Part shown: piece by piece, positions 1-7,664 of the stretch | Layout of the letters: each line of letters starts with the position of its first letter | Numbering within the stretch: position 1 is the first letter of the stretch | Assembly: GCA_003569145.1 (NCBI GenBank) | Contig: BGOH01000004.1 | Location: forward strand, 62,001 to 126,000 | Source: Clavibacter sp. | GTDB taxonomy: Bacteria > Actinomycetota > Actinomycetes > Nanopelagicales > Nanopelagicaceae | DNA length: 64,000 nt | Direction: 5' to 3' | The notes under the pieces: model-generated | Databases searched by the model: none | The model's input: only the letters and a program-made list of their open reading frames with translations | Told to the model about the DNA's origin: nothing | Translations under genes and position numbers: made by a program

Positions 1-2
1 CT

Positions 3-590
3 GATGCAGCTGTTTACTTAATGTCTACAAAGCCTGAACTTGGAATCACCGATCCATATGCTCTTGATCAGACTCAGTTCGATGCAGCCATGGCTCTTCT
101 TGCACAACAGAAGCCTCTTATTGCTGAATATTGGGCTGATTACACCAAGTACATTGGTGCAGTTCAGAGCGGCAGCATCACCGTTGGAACTTCATGGCAG
201 GTTATTGCCAACGTTCTAAATGGCGAAAAGGCAACTGTTGGTGCGGTCAAGCCAGTTGAAGGGGCAACAGGTTGGTCAGATACTTGGATGATTTCATCTA
301 AGACTGAAGCAATCGACTGCGCTTACAAGTGGCTGAATCACATCATTACTCCAAATGTAAACGCACAAGCTGCTGAATACTTTGGAGAAGCACCTGCTAA
401 CTCCAAGGCATGTGCATTGACCGCTAATCCAGATCACTGCAAGCTGTATCACGCAGAAGAGACTGACTATTGGTCAAATGTTTACTACTGGAAGACCCCA
501 ACTGAGCAATGCCTTGATGGCCGTACGGATGCGAAATGCGTTCCATACGCTGAATGGGTTAAAGCTTGGTCAAGCTTCCGTAACTCATAA
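3..590 (+). CDS. Polyamine-type ABC transporter substrate-binding protein, C-terminal part (5' truncated by window)
   Basis: This is the C-terminal ~195 residues of an extracellular solute-binding protein of the PotD/PotF (spermidine/putrescine) type. The frame is open back to base 3 (DAAVYLMSTKPELG...), so the ATG at 21 is internal and the true start lies outside the window. The bilobed-domain segment contains TVGTSWQV and WMISSK, which resemble the ligand-lobe strands of PotD relatives. Several cysteines occur near the C-terminus (ALTANPDHC, TEQC, DAKC). Two permease genes of the matching family follow on the same strand, which supports an import operon; the ATPase must lie upstream. The exact ligand cannot be read from this fragment. 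Confidence 0.8.
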   Translation, partial: DAAVYLMSTKPELGITDPYALDQTQFDAAMALLAQQKPLIAEYWADYTKYIGAVQSGSITVGTSWQVIANVLNGEKATVGAVKPVEGATGWSDTWMISSKTEAIDCAYKWLNHIITPNVNAQAAEYFGEAPANSKACALTANPDHCKLYHAEETDYWSNVYYWKTPTEQCLDGRTDAKCVPYAEWVKAWSSFRNS

Positions 591-609
591 AGAAAGTTAG
601 GTGATATGC

Positions 610-638
610 GGTGGGCGTTGCTTAAAAAGGCGCCCACC
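610..638 (+). terminator. Intercistronic hairpin between binding protein and permease genes
   Basis: An 8-bp perfect inverted repeat (GGTGGGCG / CGCCCACC) with a 13-nt loop lies in the 69-bp gap after the binding-protein stop. It is followed by an AT-rich but not strictly poly-U tract. Such hairpins commonly stabilise the upstream message or partly terminate, giving more binding protein than permease. The regulatory role is inferred. Confidence 0.55.
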
Positions 639-659
639 CATATTTATTTATAACCAAAA

Positions 660-1526
660 ATGACCACAACTATAAGAGCTAGGCGCTATCTGCACCGTAA
701 TAGCGGTGCACGTGTGACCGCACTTCTCGCCCTGCCGTTATTCTGGTTAGTCGTTCTTTACATAGGCTCACTTGCAGCCTTGTTTATTACTTCGATATGG
801 AAAATTGATACTTTCACTAGTAAGGTCGTTAGAGAATTCACCTTTCAGAATTTTATCGATGTCTTTACGGATAAGGCTTATTTCAATGTAACCATTCGTA
901 CCTTGTTTGTTGCTATCTGCGTAACACTCATCTGTGCTTTTATTGCTATTCCAATGGCATTTTTCATGGCGCGAGTTGCGCGCCCAAAATATCGCCCCGT
1001 GCTCATTGCCCTTGTCATTACTCCGTTATGGGCCTCATATCTAGTGAAAATTTACGCCTGGCGAACTATGTTCTACCCAGAAAAAGGCTTTGTTAATTGG
1101 TTAATTCAACCTCTTGGTGGCTCAAGCCCTGGATTTGGAATTTTTGCTGTAATTATTGGATTGACTTATTTATGGCTTCCCTACATGGTTTTGCCGATTT
1201 ATGCAGGAATGGAAAAACTGCCAGATTCAGTTCTTGATGCCTCTTCAGACCTTGGGGCTAAGTCAGGCCGTACTTTCTTTAGCATTATTTTACCTATTAC
1301 TTGGCCAGCGATAATTGCAGGCTCTGTTTTCACTTTCTCTCTAAGTATGGGTGACTATATAACTGTACAAATTCTTGGTGGCACTTTTCAGATGTTAGGA
1401 AATGTGGTTTATCAGAACTTCTCGCTAAACTTACCTTTTGCTGCTGCAGTCGCATTGATTCCTGTGCTTATTATGATGGTATACCTTGGTAGCATACGAA
1501 AAACGGGAGCACTAGATAATTTATGA
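660..1526 (+). CDS. ABC transporter permease, PotB family
   Basis: This 288-residue inner-membrane permease is half of the translocation channel of the polyamine-type importer encoded here. About six hydrophobic segments are visible, the first near residues 20-45. The cytoplasmic EAA-type loop that contacts the ATPase is DASSDLGAKSGRTFF around residue 195. Length and motif order match PotB/PotH proteins. It ends with an ATGA overlap with the next permease gene, indicating translational coupling. The substrate is probably a polyamine or a similar small cation, inferred from family only. Confidence 0.87.
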   Translation: MTTTIRARRYLHRNSGARVTALLALPLFWLVVLYIGSLAALFITSIWKIDTFTSKVVREFTFQNFIDVFTDKAYFNVTIRTLFVAICVTLICAFIAIPMAFFMARVARPKYRPVLIALVITPLWASYLVKIYAWRTMFYPEKGFVNWLIQPLGGSSPGFGIFAVIIGLTYLWLPYMVLPIYAGMEKLPDSVLDASSDLGAKSGRTFFSIILPITWPAIIAGSVFTFSLSMGDYITVQILGGTFQMLGNVVYQNFSLNLPFAAAVALIPVLIMMVYLGSIRKTGALDNL

Positions 1527-2317
1527 AGCTCTCTTTTACTGCACGCATAATGCTATTAACTATGATGGGATTTGGTTTCGCCTTTATCTATGTGCCCTTA
1601 ACTCTTGTAGTTATCAATTCATTTAACAAAAATACTTCATTTGCTTGGCCACCAACCGGATTCACTACATCCTGGTGGACTAAAGCAGCATCCAATGAAG
1701 GCGTGCGTGATGCAATCTCTAGATCATTCTTTGTAGCTTTATTTGCCACGCTAATTGCTCTTGTTTTAGGTTCGCTTGCTGCAGCTGCAATTGCACGTTA
1801 TAAATTCTTTGGACGTGACGTAATTTCGCTCCTGTTTGTTCTCCCTATTGCCCTGCCTGGGATAGTTACTGGAATTGCTTTGAATAACGTATTCACTAAT
1901 TTTCTCGGTGAATTGACAATATTTACCATCATTGTTGGACATGCAACTTTTTGTATTGTGGTCGTTTTTAACAACGTCGCCGCTCGCTATCGTCGCTTAA
2001 GTTCTTCAATGGAAGAGGCAAGCATGGATCTAGGCGCCAATCGATTCACGACATTTCGTCTCGTTACTTTTCCACTCCTGCGCAGCGCAATTGTGGCGGG
2101 AGCTCTCTTATCTTTTGCGCTTTCCTTTGATGAAATTATTGTAACTACATTCACAGCAGGAGCAGGGCAAACTACTCTTCCTATCTGGATCTTCCAAAAT
2201 CTCTTCCGTCCAAACCAAGCTCCAGTTGTCAATGTTGTGGCAGCGGCTTTGATTTTAGTTTCGATTATCCCAATCTATCTTTCTCAACTTTTAACTAGAG
2301 AAACTTCAACTCGCTAG
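1523..2317 (+). CDS. ABC transporter permease, PotC family
   Basis: This 264-residue membrane protein is the partner of the upstream PotB-like permease. It has about six transmembrane segments and an EAA loop (EEASMDLGANRFTTF, near residue 160) typical of PotC/PotI. The start codon overlaps the upstream stop by 4 nt. The 3' end overlaps the convergent GDPD gene by 12 bp, so no dedicated terminator fits between them and transcripts from the two strands must overlap. No ATPase follows, so the PotA partner is presumably upstream of the window. Confidence 0.87.
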   Translation: MKLSFTARIMLLTMMGFGFAFIYVPLTLVVINSFNKNTSFAWPPTGFTTSWWTKAASNEGVRDAISRSFFVALFATLIALVLGSLAAAAIARYKFFGRDVISLLFVLPIALPGIVTGIALNNVFTNFLGELTIFTIIVGHATFCIVVVFNNVAARYRRLSSSMEEASMDLGANRFTTFRLVTFPLLRSAIVAGALLSFALSFDEIIVTTFTAGAGQTTLPIWIFQNLFRPNQAPVVNVVAAALILVSIIPIYLSQLLTRETSTR

Positions 2318-2983
2318 TATTTTCTTTGCGCGAGCTACCCGGTCAGTAATAACTCCATAAATCTCTCGTGATGCCACCCAGTGGAGATCTTTGCGGGAGT
2401 TAACAGTCCAAACAAGAATACAGTCCGCTTTATTAAGCTGTAAAAGCCAAGAGTACCTACGAAGCATGCCAATCTCGATTACAAGGTTCTTTTCTCGTGA
2501 TACTAAAGCAGGTATTAAATATTTAACAACTTTGGCAACGTCAGGATACAGAGCTCTAATTCTCTGAACCGCGAAAAATGAAAATGACATTATAATTATT
2601 CGAATTCCCGCGCTGTGGATTTCGTTTTCTTTAGTTTTTAACAATGCCATTACTTCTCTTTCGATTCTGCCTCGCTTTTTTGTCGGATGCTTTGTTTCTA
2701 TTAGTAAGTCTTGCTTTCCGTTCAAGGCAATTTCAAGTAGCTCATCTAACGTAATTACATCTGAAATTTGACGCAGTTCATCTAAAGTGATTTTAGAAAT
2801 ACTTTTGGTTTTGCCGTTGAATTGTTTCGTGGTTCGATCATGAAAACATACTATTTGGTTGTCTTGAGTTAACCGAACGTCGCATTCAAGGCCATCAGAG
2901 TGCGCAGCAATAGCTCCTTCATATGCAGCACGAGTAGCTTCAGGATACTTATGGCTAAATCCTCTATGGGCAAATACCTTCAT
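2306..2983 (-). CDS. Glycerophosphodiester phosphodiesterase (GDPD/UgpQ family)
   Basis: This 225-residue TIM-barrel hydrolase is expected to split glycerophosphodiesters into glycerol-3-phosphate and an alcohol. The family signature is visible: HRG at residues 6-8, the metal-binding GLECDVR (E33, D35), CFHDRT (H48) and the later LLIETKHP. No signal peptide is seen, so it should act in the cytoplasm. It is the last gene of a minus-strand run of envelope-lipid genes, and its start overlaps the stop of the glycosyltransferase gene by 4 nt. It may recycle glycerophospho head groups from that pathway, which is inference. Confidence 0.88.
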   Translation of the reverse strand: MKVFAHRGFSHKYPEATRAAYEGAIAAHSDGLECDVRLTQDNQIVCFHDRTTKQFNGKTKSISKITLDELRQISDVITLDELLEIALNGKQDLLIETKHPTKKRGRIEREVMALLKTKENEIHSAGIRIIIMSFSFFAVQRIRALYPDVAKVVKYLIPALVSREKNLVIEIGMLRRYSWLLQLNKADCILVWTVNSRKDLHWVASREIYGVITDRVARAKKILAS

Positions 2984-3759
2984 CGCCCGATTATGAACCT
3001 AATGCTATTAATTATTCCCACTGGCTCTTTTCTATGTTTATATAACCGAGATTTGAAAAGAAAGAGGGCTCGAAAGATAGGCGCTGATAGACCAAATACT
3101 CGATTAAAGACAGCAGAACGCGCCTTTAGATCTTTATCTGTCCCCCATCGACTTCCAGAACTTTCGGCTGGGTGAATCGCTATTTTTATTGGGAGATAGA
3201 CCCCTTTAAGCCCTTTATCTAAAGCATCGGAAATAAAAATGAATTCATCGCCAAGATAATTATTTGCTCCCGCACCAAAATTCTCATCGAACTTGATTCC
3301 GGCATTCCGAATTGATTCAGTTCTAACCATAAGCTCATAGGTTGCTGCCTTGGCTGAATTTAATTTACTTAACTTCTGTGACTTATTTGGATACGTTTTG
3401 CGAAGTTTGCCAGTTTCATCAGATGTTTGAGCCAGAATAAGGGAGCAATTAGGATGTGATTCAAAGTAGGAAATACATTCTTGTATCCCCTCTTCAATAA
3501 AAGTAATGTCATCATCTCCAAAAATCAGATACTTTCCAGAGGTGTATTGGATTGCAGCATTACGACTCTTAGCTACACCCCTGCTTTTTAATTCAACTAA
3601 TTTTCCTTGTAACTTTTCAGTATTGTAATTGCTCTCATCGGGATTTTGTACTAAAACTATAATCTCCCGATCAGGATTACTTTTGGGGTATTTAATATTT
3701 CCTAAGCGCTTAGTTAATGTTGAGTAAGCAATTGTTAAGATTACTTCATTCAAGGTCAT
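2980..3759 (-). CDS. Glycosyltransferase family 2-like protein
   Basis: This is a GT-A fold glycosyltransferase candidate of about 259 residues. The core has an early strand (VILTIAYST), the region GVAKSRNAAI and a DDD nucleotide/metal motif in YLIFGDDDITF near residue 85, followed by NYLGDEFIF, which may hold the acceptor-side acidic residues. I chose the ATG at 3759 rather than 3792 because it places the first strand at the N-terminus and shortens the overlap with the upstream gene to 14 nt; the longer form cannot be excluded. It lies between a membrane protein and GDPD in an apparent operon. Donor and acceptor are unknown. Confidence 0.72.
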   Translation of the reverse strand: MTLNEVILTIAYSTLTKRLGNIKYPKSNPDREIIVLVQNPDESNYNTEKLQGKLVELKSRGVAKSRNAAIQYTSGKYLIFGDDDITFIEEGIQECISYFESHPNCSLILAQTSDETGKLRKTYPNKSQKLSKLNSAKAATYELMVRTESIRNAGIKFDENFGAGANNYLGDEFIFISDALDKGLKGVYLPIKIAIHPAESSGSRWGTDKDLKARSAVFNRVFGLSAPIFRALFLFKSRLYKHRKEPVGIINSIRFIIGR

Positions 3760-4531
3760 TGTCTGAATCAATTCGCGCACTTGACTTTGCATAACGCATT
3801 AACGAACGTGAAGTATTAGAGATTACAGAATTCTGTAGTCGCGCTCCGAGAAATACGATTAGAGCATTTGTTGGGCTTATCTGCGAATCTACGCTTAAAT
3901 ACAAAAGTGCAGCAAGCAGGACTAGCGTTCCTGCGCTGGAAACAAGCGCCCCTGACTCTCCCGCCTTTATTCTTGCACTGTAGCGTTTCTCAGGCTTTAT
4001 TCGTTTCTTTTGATTCCTTATTGCAAGATCTTTTTGAACCATTACCTGCTTATTAAATATCCAGCCCAAAGCCTGCAGAACGACAATTAATATTAAAGTG
4101 TTTATTAGGGCTAGAAGTGGGTTTAGAACGAAAAAGAAGGCAATTATTGCTACTAATTGGGTGGCGAAACTAAGAATGTTGCTGAGCTCAAAGGCCATCG
4201 CCCACTCTCTATTTTCTTCCTTCGCAGTGCGGTCTTTTTTAGCTGCTCTGAAGGATCTGGCGAAGGCTTTGACTCGATAGCTTCTCTGGAAATATTGACT
4301 TACCCGGGTCAGAATAAAGAAGAGAAAAAATCCTGCAATTGCCCATCCTAGAAACTCTCGAGTGAATTCTTCCTCGTTCAAAACTAAAGTTGCAAAGAAT
4401 TTCATAACAAGAAGTTCAGAGACAGATATTGTCGCGGCAAGCGCCGATAGGGCGATTAATACGATTCGAAATTTACCTCTAGGGAATAGATAGCGAAACC
4501 CACTAATCATCTCTCTTGTGATAGTAATCAT
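3746..4531 (-). CDS. ABC-exporter-type transmembrane domain protein without ATPase domain
   Basis: This 261-residue protein has about five or six hydrophobic helices and a long charged cytoplasmic stretch (residues ~85-110). Its C-terminal part (ALIVFLGARLQNS...SLMRYAKSSARI) resembles the end of type-1 ABC exporter membrane domains just before the nucleotide-binding domain. No Walker A, signature or Walker B motif follows, and the reading frame ends at DSDNDLE. It starts 4 nt inside the upstream CDP-alcohol phosphotransferase gene. It could be a half-transporter using a separate ATPase or a derived membrane scaffold. Family assignment is moderate. Confidence 0.6.
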   Translation of the reverse strand: MITITREMISGFRYLFPRGKFRIVLIALSALAATISVSELLVMKFFATLVLNEEEFTREFLGWAIAGFFLFFILTRVSQYFQRSYRVKAFARSFRAAKKDRTAKEENREWAMAFELSNILSFATQLVAIIAFFFVLNPLLALINTLILIVVLQALGWIFNKQVMVQKDLAIRNQKKRIKPEKRYSARIKAGESGALVSSAGTLVLLAALLYLSVDSQISPTNALIVFLGARLQNSVISNTSRSLMRYAKSSARIDSDNDLE

Positions 4532-5313
4532 TTAGTTTCTCGCATTCCATCAAGCTTTCTTGATCCTAAAATGGAAATTAGGTGACCAATAGTTACAAAG
4601 AGGGCCACAAATATCCCTATTTCAATCAATGCAGGATTATTGCCAAAGATGGCTATAACGATAGACATTTCAACCGAGTGAAATAGGCGTTGAACCGCAA
4701 AGACTTTGAATGGCAATTTAATAATTCTTAGCCAGTTCTTTGTAGGGGCACCACTTTCTTTGCTATCTCCTAGTTTTGAAAGTCCGGCGAATGCTCTCGA
4801 TACATGAACTGCATCATTAAATCCTTTATTTAATAAGATTGCTAAGGAAATTAAGGCTGCGATAAAAGGCAACCGCCAATCAGAAATTTCATTCTCTGGC
4901 CAGCCAGAAAGACGCAGAGCAAAAGCTACAGGAATCAAGCTCTCAGTTAGATAGTGAGCGACTCTGTCCAAGAAGATGCCTTTAGGGGATTGAGTATTTT
5001 CCCATCTAGCAATTTCCCCATCACAACAATCCCAGAGCATCTGTAGCTGAGAGAGAAAAAGAGCTAGCAAAATACCTTGATAGCCAGGGATTAGTAATGC
5101 AGCACTTATAGATAGACCTGTTGCAATCATCAAATATGTCACTCCGTTAGCTGTTATGGGAGTTTTTAGTAGAAGCCTTGTTAAGTAAGGTGAGACTTTG
5201 CGCAAATAGAGATCGGCAACCCAATGCTCAGCATTGGCTCTTCCAGTGACTGAGGCTGGCTGGGAAATCTCCCGAATCTGCGCAATCGTCGGATTCTTCG
5301 GTCTATCTTTCAT
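4528..5313 (-). CDS. CDP-alcohol phosphotransferase family membrane protein (variant motif)
   Basis: This 261-residue integral membrane enzyme would transfer a phospho-alcohol from a CDP-alcohol to an acceptor alcohol. The CDP-binding motif is WDCCDGEIAR, then eight residues, then GIFLDRVAHY. Canonical members read D-x2-DG-x2-AR-x8-G-x3-D-x3-D, so here the last aspartate is histidine. Several hydrophobic helices surround the motif, and the soluble N-terminus is about 45 residues. The start codon touches the stop of the larger phosphotransferase gene upstream, and the stop overlaps the next gene by 4 nt. The product lipid or polyol is unknown. Confidence 0.8.
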   Translation of the reverse strand: MKDRPKNPTIAQIREISQPASVTGRANAEHWVADLYLRKVSPYLTRLLLKTPITANGVTYLMIATGLSISAALLIPGYQGILLALFLSQLQMLWDCCDGEIARWENTQSPKGIFLDRVAHYLTESLIPVAFALRLSGWPENEISDWRLPFIAALISLAILLNKGFNDAVHVSRAFAGLSKLGDSKESGAPTKNWLRIIKLPFKVFAVQRLFHSVEMSIVIAIFGNNPALIEIGIFVALFVTIGHLISILGSRKLDGMRETK

Positions 5314-6950
5314 TATCCAACCTTATTGGCTCTATGACTTAAAACCCATTGCACCGAGGAAATTACTAAGAATAGTGTTGAAAAATACCAGACAAAGTAA
5401 TCCAAACCCCAACCACTGAATGCAGCTATTGCTAGAACTAATAAGCGCCCCTCGATAAATAATCCAAGCTTTGAGAGCCAGATAGGTTTCTTCTCACTTT
5501 GTAGTGAGCGATAAAGATTGTCATAGTGATGAAATACGATAGCAAAGAAAATAATGTATGTGACCATATTGATCTGCTCATCCATTGTGAAAATCCATAA
5601 CAAAAGAGCAGATTCAATCACTCTTAAGAAAGAGGGCTCAATCCAGTCGAATCTCTTTAAAAATGTCAGTCTTATAAAGAGTGAGTCCCGCTGCGCACTT
5701 ATTAAAATTCCCTTACTGCGCTCCTTCTGCATTTTAAGAGTGCGGATAGCTCGACCTCTTAAAACAACGATCGCAGATACTAAAGCTAGTATCGGCATTA
5801 CTGTGAATGTAAAACTTGCCCCCCCAATTACAGCGCTAACGCTGATCACCAACCAACGCTCGCCTATTGGGAATTGAATAATTTTGCCAAGCCAATAACG
5901 CAGACGACCTTTAGGTTCACGTTCGGAAGGAATGATCCCATCGAAATCAGCCGAGAAATCAATCGGAGCCAAGAATTGTTCTTCATCTCGCTGCTTTATT
6001 GAGCGAGCAAAGTTATAGTCAGATAGGTGTCTAAATGTTTGTATCAACATCATTACTAGCGCCGCGAACCATAAATCTTGTCCTGATTTCTCAGCGCCTA
6101 TAGCGAGTCCTAGAAAAACCATGTATTCCTTGACGCGATCTGTTACAGCATCAAGCCAAGCTCCTAATTGGGAAAATCTTCTGGTGTAGCGCGCAAGTTC
6201 TCCGTCAACACAGTCCACAATGATACTTAGTTGTAGAAGTAATGCCCCCAATAAAGTTTCCGAAAAAGTCCCTTTTGTAAAACAAAATGCCGAATAAAGA
6301 CCTATTACAAAAGAAATCAACGTTACCTGGTTTGGTGTTGCTCTAACCTTTACTGCAAACCAAGTGAGAAGTTTAGAAAACTTTCTTAGGAAAAACACAG
6401 AATAAAAACCGTCATTTGCTCGATTTGCTATCTTAAGCCGCAATTTGCCCATGTTTAAATTCGCAAGTTCGCTCTTTACATTATCTCTTACTGAATTATC
6501 TGAGCTGCGAGCGTAGGGGGCTGCCCAAAGTTCAGCTGCATCAACTTGCACTCTAGCTCTCGTTAATGCAACTAAGACCAGATCTATCGCATTACCAGAT
6601 AATCCAGAATCGGCCGCACTTTCTAAAGTCTTTATCACCTCATCTCGTTGATTCTGAGAGATCCGAATAGCTCCAACAAAATTACGGTTACCAATTGTGA
6701 CTTTATGTGAGCTTGATGAAGCGCTAGCAATCCGGTTTTGACGCACTAATGTATCGCCGTTCTTTTGGGTTGATACAAGAGCAACTGAGGTTTTCCTCGG
6801 ATAATCAGTAAGGAGTTCTAAATGTGGTTGAGCAATAACTGAGTTCTGATCTATAAGTAGTAAATCGCTATTTGAAGCTTTAAATCTTTCAAGGATTTCA
6901 CTGACCCGTGTTGAGGAGGTAACAATCAGAGAAGTAAGGGATTTATCCAT
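5313..6950 (-). CDS. CDP-alcohol phosphotransferase with N-terminal nucleotidyltransferase-like domain and C-terminal membrane domain (DUF5941-like)
   Basis: A protein of about 545 residues. Residues ~1-165 look like a degenerate MobA/IspD-type nucleotidyltransferase fold without a clear GxGTR loop. A linker containing TPNQVTLISF leads into the phosphotransferase domain with a complete motif: DCVDGELAR, eight residues, GAWLDAVTDR. The C-terminal ~150 residues form another membrane domain (EPSFLRVIESALLLW, FHHYDNLYRSL) like the actinobacterial DUF5941 family. The layout recalls bifunctional inositol-phosphate cytidylyltransferase/DIPP synthase. I chose the ATG at 6950 (MDKSLT) because the ORF's upstream part runs antisense through the divergent cytidylyltransferase-like gene. 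Confidence 0.75.
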   Translation of the reverse strand: MDKSLTSLIVTSSTRVSEILERFKASNSDLLLIDQNSVIAQPHLELLTDYPRKTSVALVSTQKNGDTLVRQNRIASASSSSHKVTIGNRNFVGAIRISQNQRDEVIKTLESAADSGLSGNAIDLVLVALTRARVQVDAAELWAAPYARSSDNSVRDNVKSELANLNMGKLRLKIANRANDGFYSVFFLRKFSKLLTWFAVKVRATPNQVTLISFVIGLYSAFCFTKGTFSETLLGALLLQLSIIVDCVDGELARYTRRFSQLGAWLDAVTDRVKEYMVFLGLAIGAEKSGQDLWFAALVMMLIQTFRHLSDYNFARSIKQRDEEQFLAPIDFSADFDGIIPSEREPKGRLRYWLGKIIQFPIGERWLVISVSAVIGGASFTFTVMPILALVSAIVVLRGRAIRTLKMQKERSKGILISAQRDSLFIRLTFLKRFDWIEPSFLRVIESALLLWIFTMDEQINMVTYIIFFAIVFHHYDNLYRSLQSEKKPIWLSKLGLFIEGRLLVLAIAAFSGWGLDYFVWYFSTLFLVISSVQWVLSHRANKVG

Positions 6951-6968
6951 TTCCTGTAGTATAAATCT
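6951..6968. promoter_or_regulatory. Candidate overlapping divergent leaderless promoters
   Basis: Only 18 bp separate the start codons of two divergent genes. On the plus strand TAGTAT (6957-6962) lies 6 nt before the ATG at 6969. On the minus strand TATACT (6963-6958) lies 7 nt before the ATG at 6950. Both match TANNNT -10 elements at a distance that puts transcription starts on or next to the start codon. The two boxes overlap, so the promoters would compete for polymerase. This is inferred from spacing only. Confidence 0.45.
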
Positions 6969-7664
6969 ATGACCCTTCAAGTTGTGATTCTTGCAGCTGG
7001 AATGGGCACCCGTCTTGGAAAACCGTGGCCAAAACCGCTTACTCCCTTGGCTGATGGACGCTCGATTATGGCCCAACAATTAGAAAATGTTGAGAAAGTC
7101 TTTGGGCAAGAAGCTCGCGTAACAATCGTAGTTGGATTCAAAATGGAGATGATCATGGAGGCCCACCCAAATGCAGCATTCATTTATAACGAAGTTTATG
7201 ATCAAACAAATACATCAAAGAGTCTTCTAAAAGCGCTTCGCGCATCCCAAGAAAGCGGCGTTCTCTGGTTAAACGGAGATGTAGTTTTTGATTCCAGAGT
7301 TCTCGAGCGCGTGCAATCACGCATGCTTAAGGAGAAATCCTTTGTCTGCGTGAATACTTCCGCAACATCAGATGAGGAAATTAAATACACCGTAGATAAA
7401 AATGGAAATATTAATTCTTTATCCAAACAAGTAAAAAATGCCTTAGGTGAAGCGGTAGGAATTAACTTTATTGGTAGTGGTGATAAAGCGCATGTTATTA
7501 CTCACCTGGAGGAATGCGCTGATAATGACTACTTTGAACGAGGCCTTGAATTAGCTATAGAGAAAGCAGGTATCAAGCTAGAGCCAGTTGATATATCTGA
7601 TCTCTTTGCTGTCGAAGTTGATTTTCAAGCTGATTTAGAGAGAGCGAATAAAGGGTTGAATTAG
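6969..7664 (+). CDS. Nucleotidyltransferase (sugar/polyol-phosphate cytidylyltransferase-like)
   Basis: A 231-residue soluble protein with the nucleotidyltransferase signature LAAGMGTRLG...PKPLTPL at residues 8-28 and a metal-binding acidic site in VLWLNGDVVF (~residue 100). The fold class covers LicC-like phosphocholine cytidylyltransferases, inositol-1-phosphate cytidylyltransferases and nucleotide-sugar synthases. Because it is divergent from, and adjacent to, two CDP-alcohol phosphotransferase genes, I infer that it makes their CDP-activated polyol or phosphocholine-like donor. The 3' end overlaps the convergent sulfotransferase gene by 4 bp. Substrate identity is not readable from sequence. 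Confidence 0.78.
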   Translation: MTLQVVILAAGMGTRLGKPWPKPLTPLADGRSIMAQQLENVEKVFGQEARVTIVVGFKMEMIMEAHPNAAFIYNEVYDQTNTSKSLLKALRASQESGVLWLNGDVVFDSRVLERVQSRMLKEKSFVCVNTSATSDEEIKYTVDKNGNINSLSKQVKNALGEAVGINFIGSGDKAHVITHLEECADNDYFERGLELAIEKAGIKLEPVDISDLFAVEVDFQADLERANKGLN

